From an uncultured Flavobacteriaceae bacterium (lineage in GTDB: Bacteria; Bacteroidota; Bacteroidia; Flavobacteriales; Flavobacteriaceae): a stretch of 35,161 nucleotides of DNA. Each line of letters starts with the position of its first letter. Within the stretch, counting starts at the first letter, position 1. Under the pieces are notes generated by a model that made no database searches, was not told where the DNA came from, and worked only from the letters and a program-made list of their open reading frames with translations. A program made the translations under genes and the position numbers. The stretch spans positions 1 through 35,161 of the forward strand of contig CAJXVL010000001.1 in NCBI GenBank assembly GCA_913061205.1, read 5' to 3'. Below, piece after piece: positions 34,540-35,161 of this stretch.

Positions 34540-35060
34540 AACATTTCGCTAACTTCTTTCTTGATATACATTAAGGCTTTATGTGAAGGGGTAATTTCAT
34601 CCATAAAGTAATTTAATACAAAAGCTCTTAATTTATCTGCATTCTTTACTTTTTCGTTCATGCTAGATTGCCTTATTACTTGTATTGTTGCATTTTTTGT
34701 AGCAGTAATTAAATTCCAACATTCTGGACTCACGTATATTTGTTGAGACAGATTATGCTCGTATTCTTTATCAATATTCTGAATAAGTAATGTTTCGTAT
34801 TCTTGTAAATCATCAGAATATGGTTTCACCCTAATCAAAATTTTATTTGGATCGATGCGTTCTAAAAGGAGTGTCAGTCGTTCGTAAGCTTGCAGTCTAA
34901 CCGGTAATAAGCTTTTTTGAGCTTCTTTTTGAATCAAATAACGCCTTCTTCCTTCCTCATTGGACGTATGCCCTTTAAAAAAGAAATAAGCAACCAAACC
35001 AACTACAATGGCAGGTAACAAATAAGCAAAATAACTAACAACTAAGGTAAGGTCTTCCAT
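34536..35060 (-). CDS. Membrane-anchored hypothetical protein
   Basis: A 174-residue protein that I do not recognise beyond a resemblance to conserved Bacteroidota hypotheticals. Residues about 7-28 (VVSYFAYLLPAIVVGLVAYFFF) form one transmembrane helix, so the rest faces the cytoplasm or periplasm as a charged, mostly helical domain. Segments such as SLLPVRLQAYERLTLLLERI and CWNLITATKNATIQVIRQSS look conserved in character. No catalytic motif is visible. It overlaps the patatin-like gene tail-to-tail by four bases. Its upstream region is cut by the adapter at 35113, so promoter information is incomplete. Confidence 0.8.
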   Translation of the reverse strand: MEDLTLVVSYFAYLLPAIVVGLVAYFFFKGHTSNEEGRRRYLIQKEAQKSLLPVRLQAYERLTLLLERIDPNKILIRVKPYSDDLQEYETLLIQNIDKEYEHNLSQQIYVSPECWNLITATKNATIQVIRQSSMNEKVKNADKLRAFVLNYFMDEITPSHKALMYIKKEVSEMF

Positions 35061-35112
35061 AAGTATAAATTTCTACAACAAACTTAATAGGTTTTATAAT
35101 AGTGTACAAGAT

Positions 35113-35161
35113 CTGTCTCTTATACACATCTGACGCTGCCGACGACTCCTTACGTGTAGAT
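35113..35161. other. Nextera i5-side adapter (sequencing artefact)
   Basis: Bases 35113-35131 are the reverse complement of the Tn5 mosaic end (CTGTCTCTTATACACATCT). Bases 35132-35145 are the read-1 tail GACGCTGCCGACGA. Bases 35146-35153 (CTCCTTAC) fit the reverse complement of an i5 index, recalled as S505. The last bases fit the P5 primer. The true genomic sequence ends at 35112. Confidence 0.98.

Overview
This 35 kb window is a contig from a low-GC member of the Bacteroidota, most likely a Flavobacteriaceae bacterium. The evidence is its gene content: a TonB-dependent receptor with a carboxypeptidase-like N-terminal domain, type IX secretion protein PorQ, a secreted enzyme with a C-terminal Por sorting domain, a head-GIN/DUF2807 protein, short lipoproteins with relaxed lipoboxes, and a zapA-6S-rny cluster. 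Shine-Dalgarno sequences are mostly absent, and several genes are preceded by the Bacteroidota -7 element TAnnTTTG. I see no prophage, insertion sequence, CRISPR array, tRNA or rRNA. It reads as ordinary core chromosome.

Both ends are not biological. Bases 1-46 and 35113-35161 are Illumina Nextera adapters with index sequences, so the real sequence is 47-35112. The first gene (rocD) is cut at its 5' end by the adapter.

Layout. 47-4066: ornithine aminotransferase, a Smr-domain protein, a Ca-repeat lipoprotein (minus) and a cysteine desulfurase. 4075-8240 (minus): an M23 metallopeptidase followed by a TonB-dependent receptor, probably one operon. 8392-10795 (plus): small coiled-coil protein, zapA, a probable 6S RNA and RNase Y. 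10872-14572: xerD (minus), a small outer-membrane barrel, aroQ, and lpdA (minus). 14704-16129 (minus): a GPAGPPG lipoprotein and an overlapping pair of msrB genes, one exported lipoprotein and one cytosolic. 16284-19842: a UMF1-type MFS transporter, a three-repeat lipoprotein and a DUF2807 protein (minus). 20138-25123 (plus): lon, porQ, cmk and a fasciclin-domain protein. 25147-29763 (minus): recG and pheT. 29860-35060: a PNGase F-like secreted glycoamidase, an M1 aminopeptidase, a patatin-like phospholipase and (minus) a membrane-anchored hypothetical.

Functional links: PorQ belongs to the machine that would export the PNGase F-like protein, whose sorting tail is visible. The secreted glycoamidase and the exported M1 peptidase next to it suggest breakdown of glycoprotein or peptide material. 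The points most worth a second look are the crossing helices in the 6S-like RNA, active-site substitutions in the PNGase F homologue, loss of the recycling cysteine in the exported MsrB, and a terminator hairpin that abuts the M1 start codon. No clear previously undescribed multi-gene system is visible.
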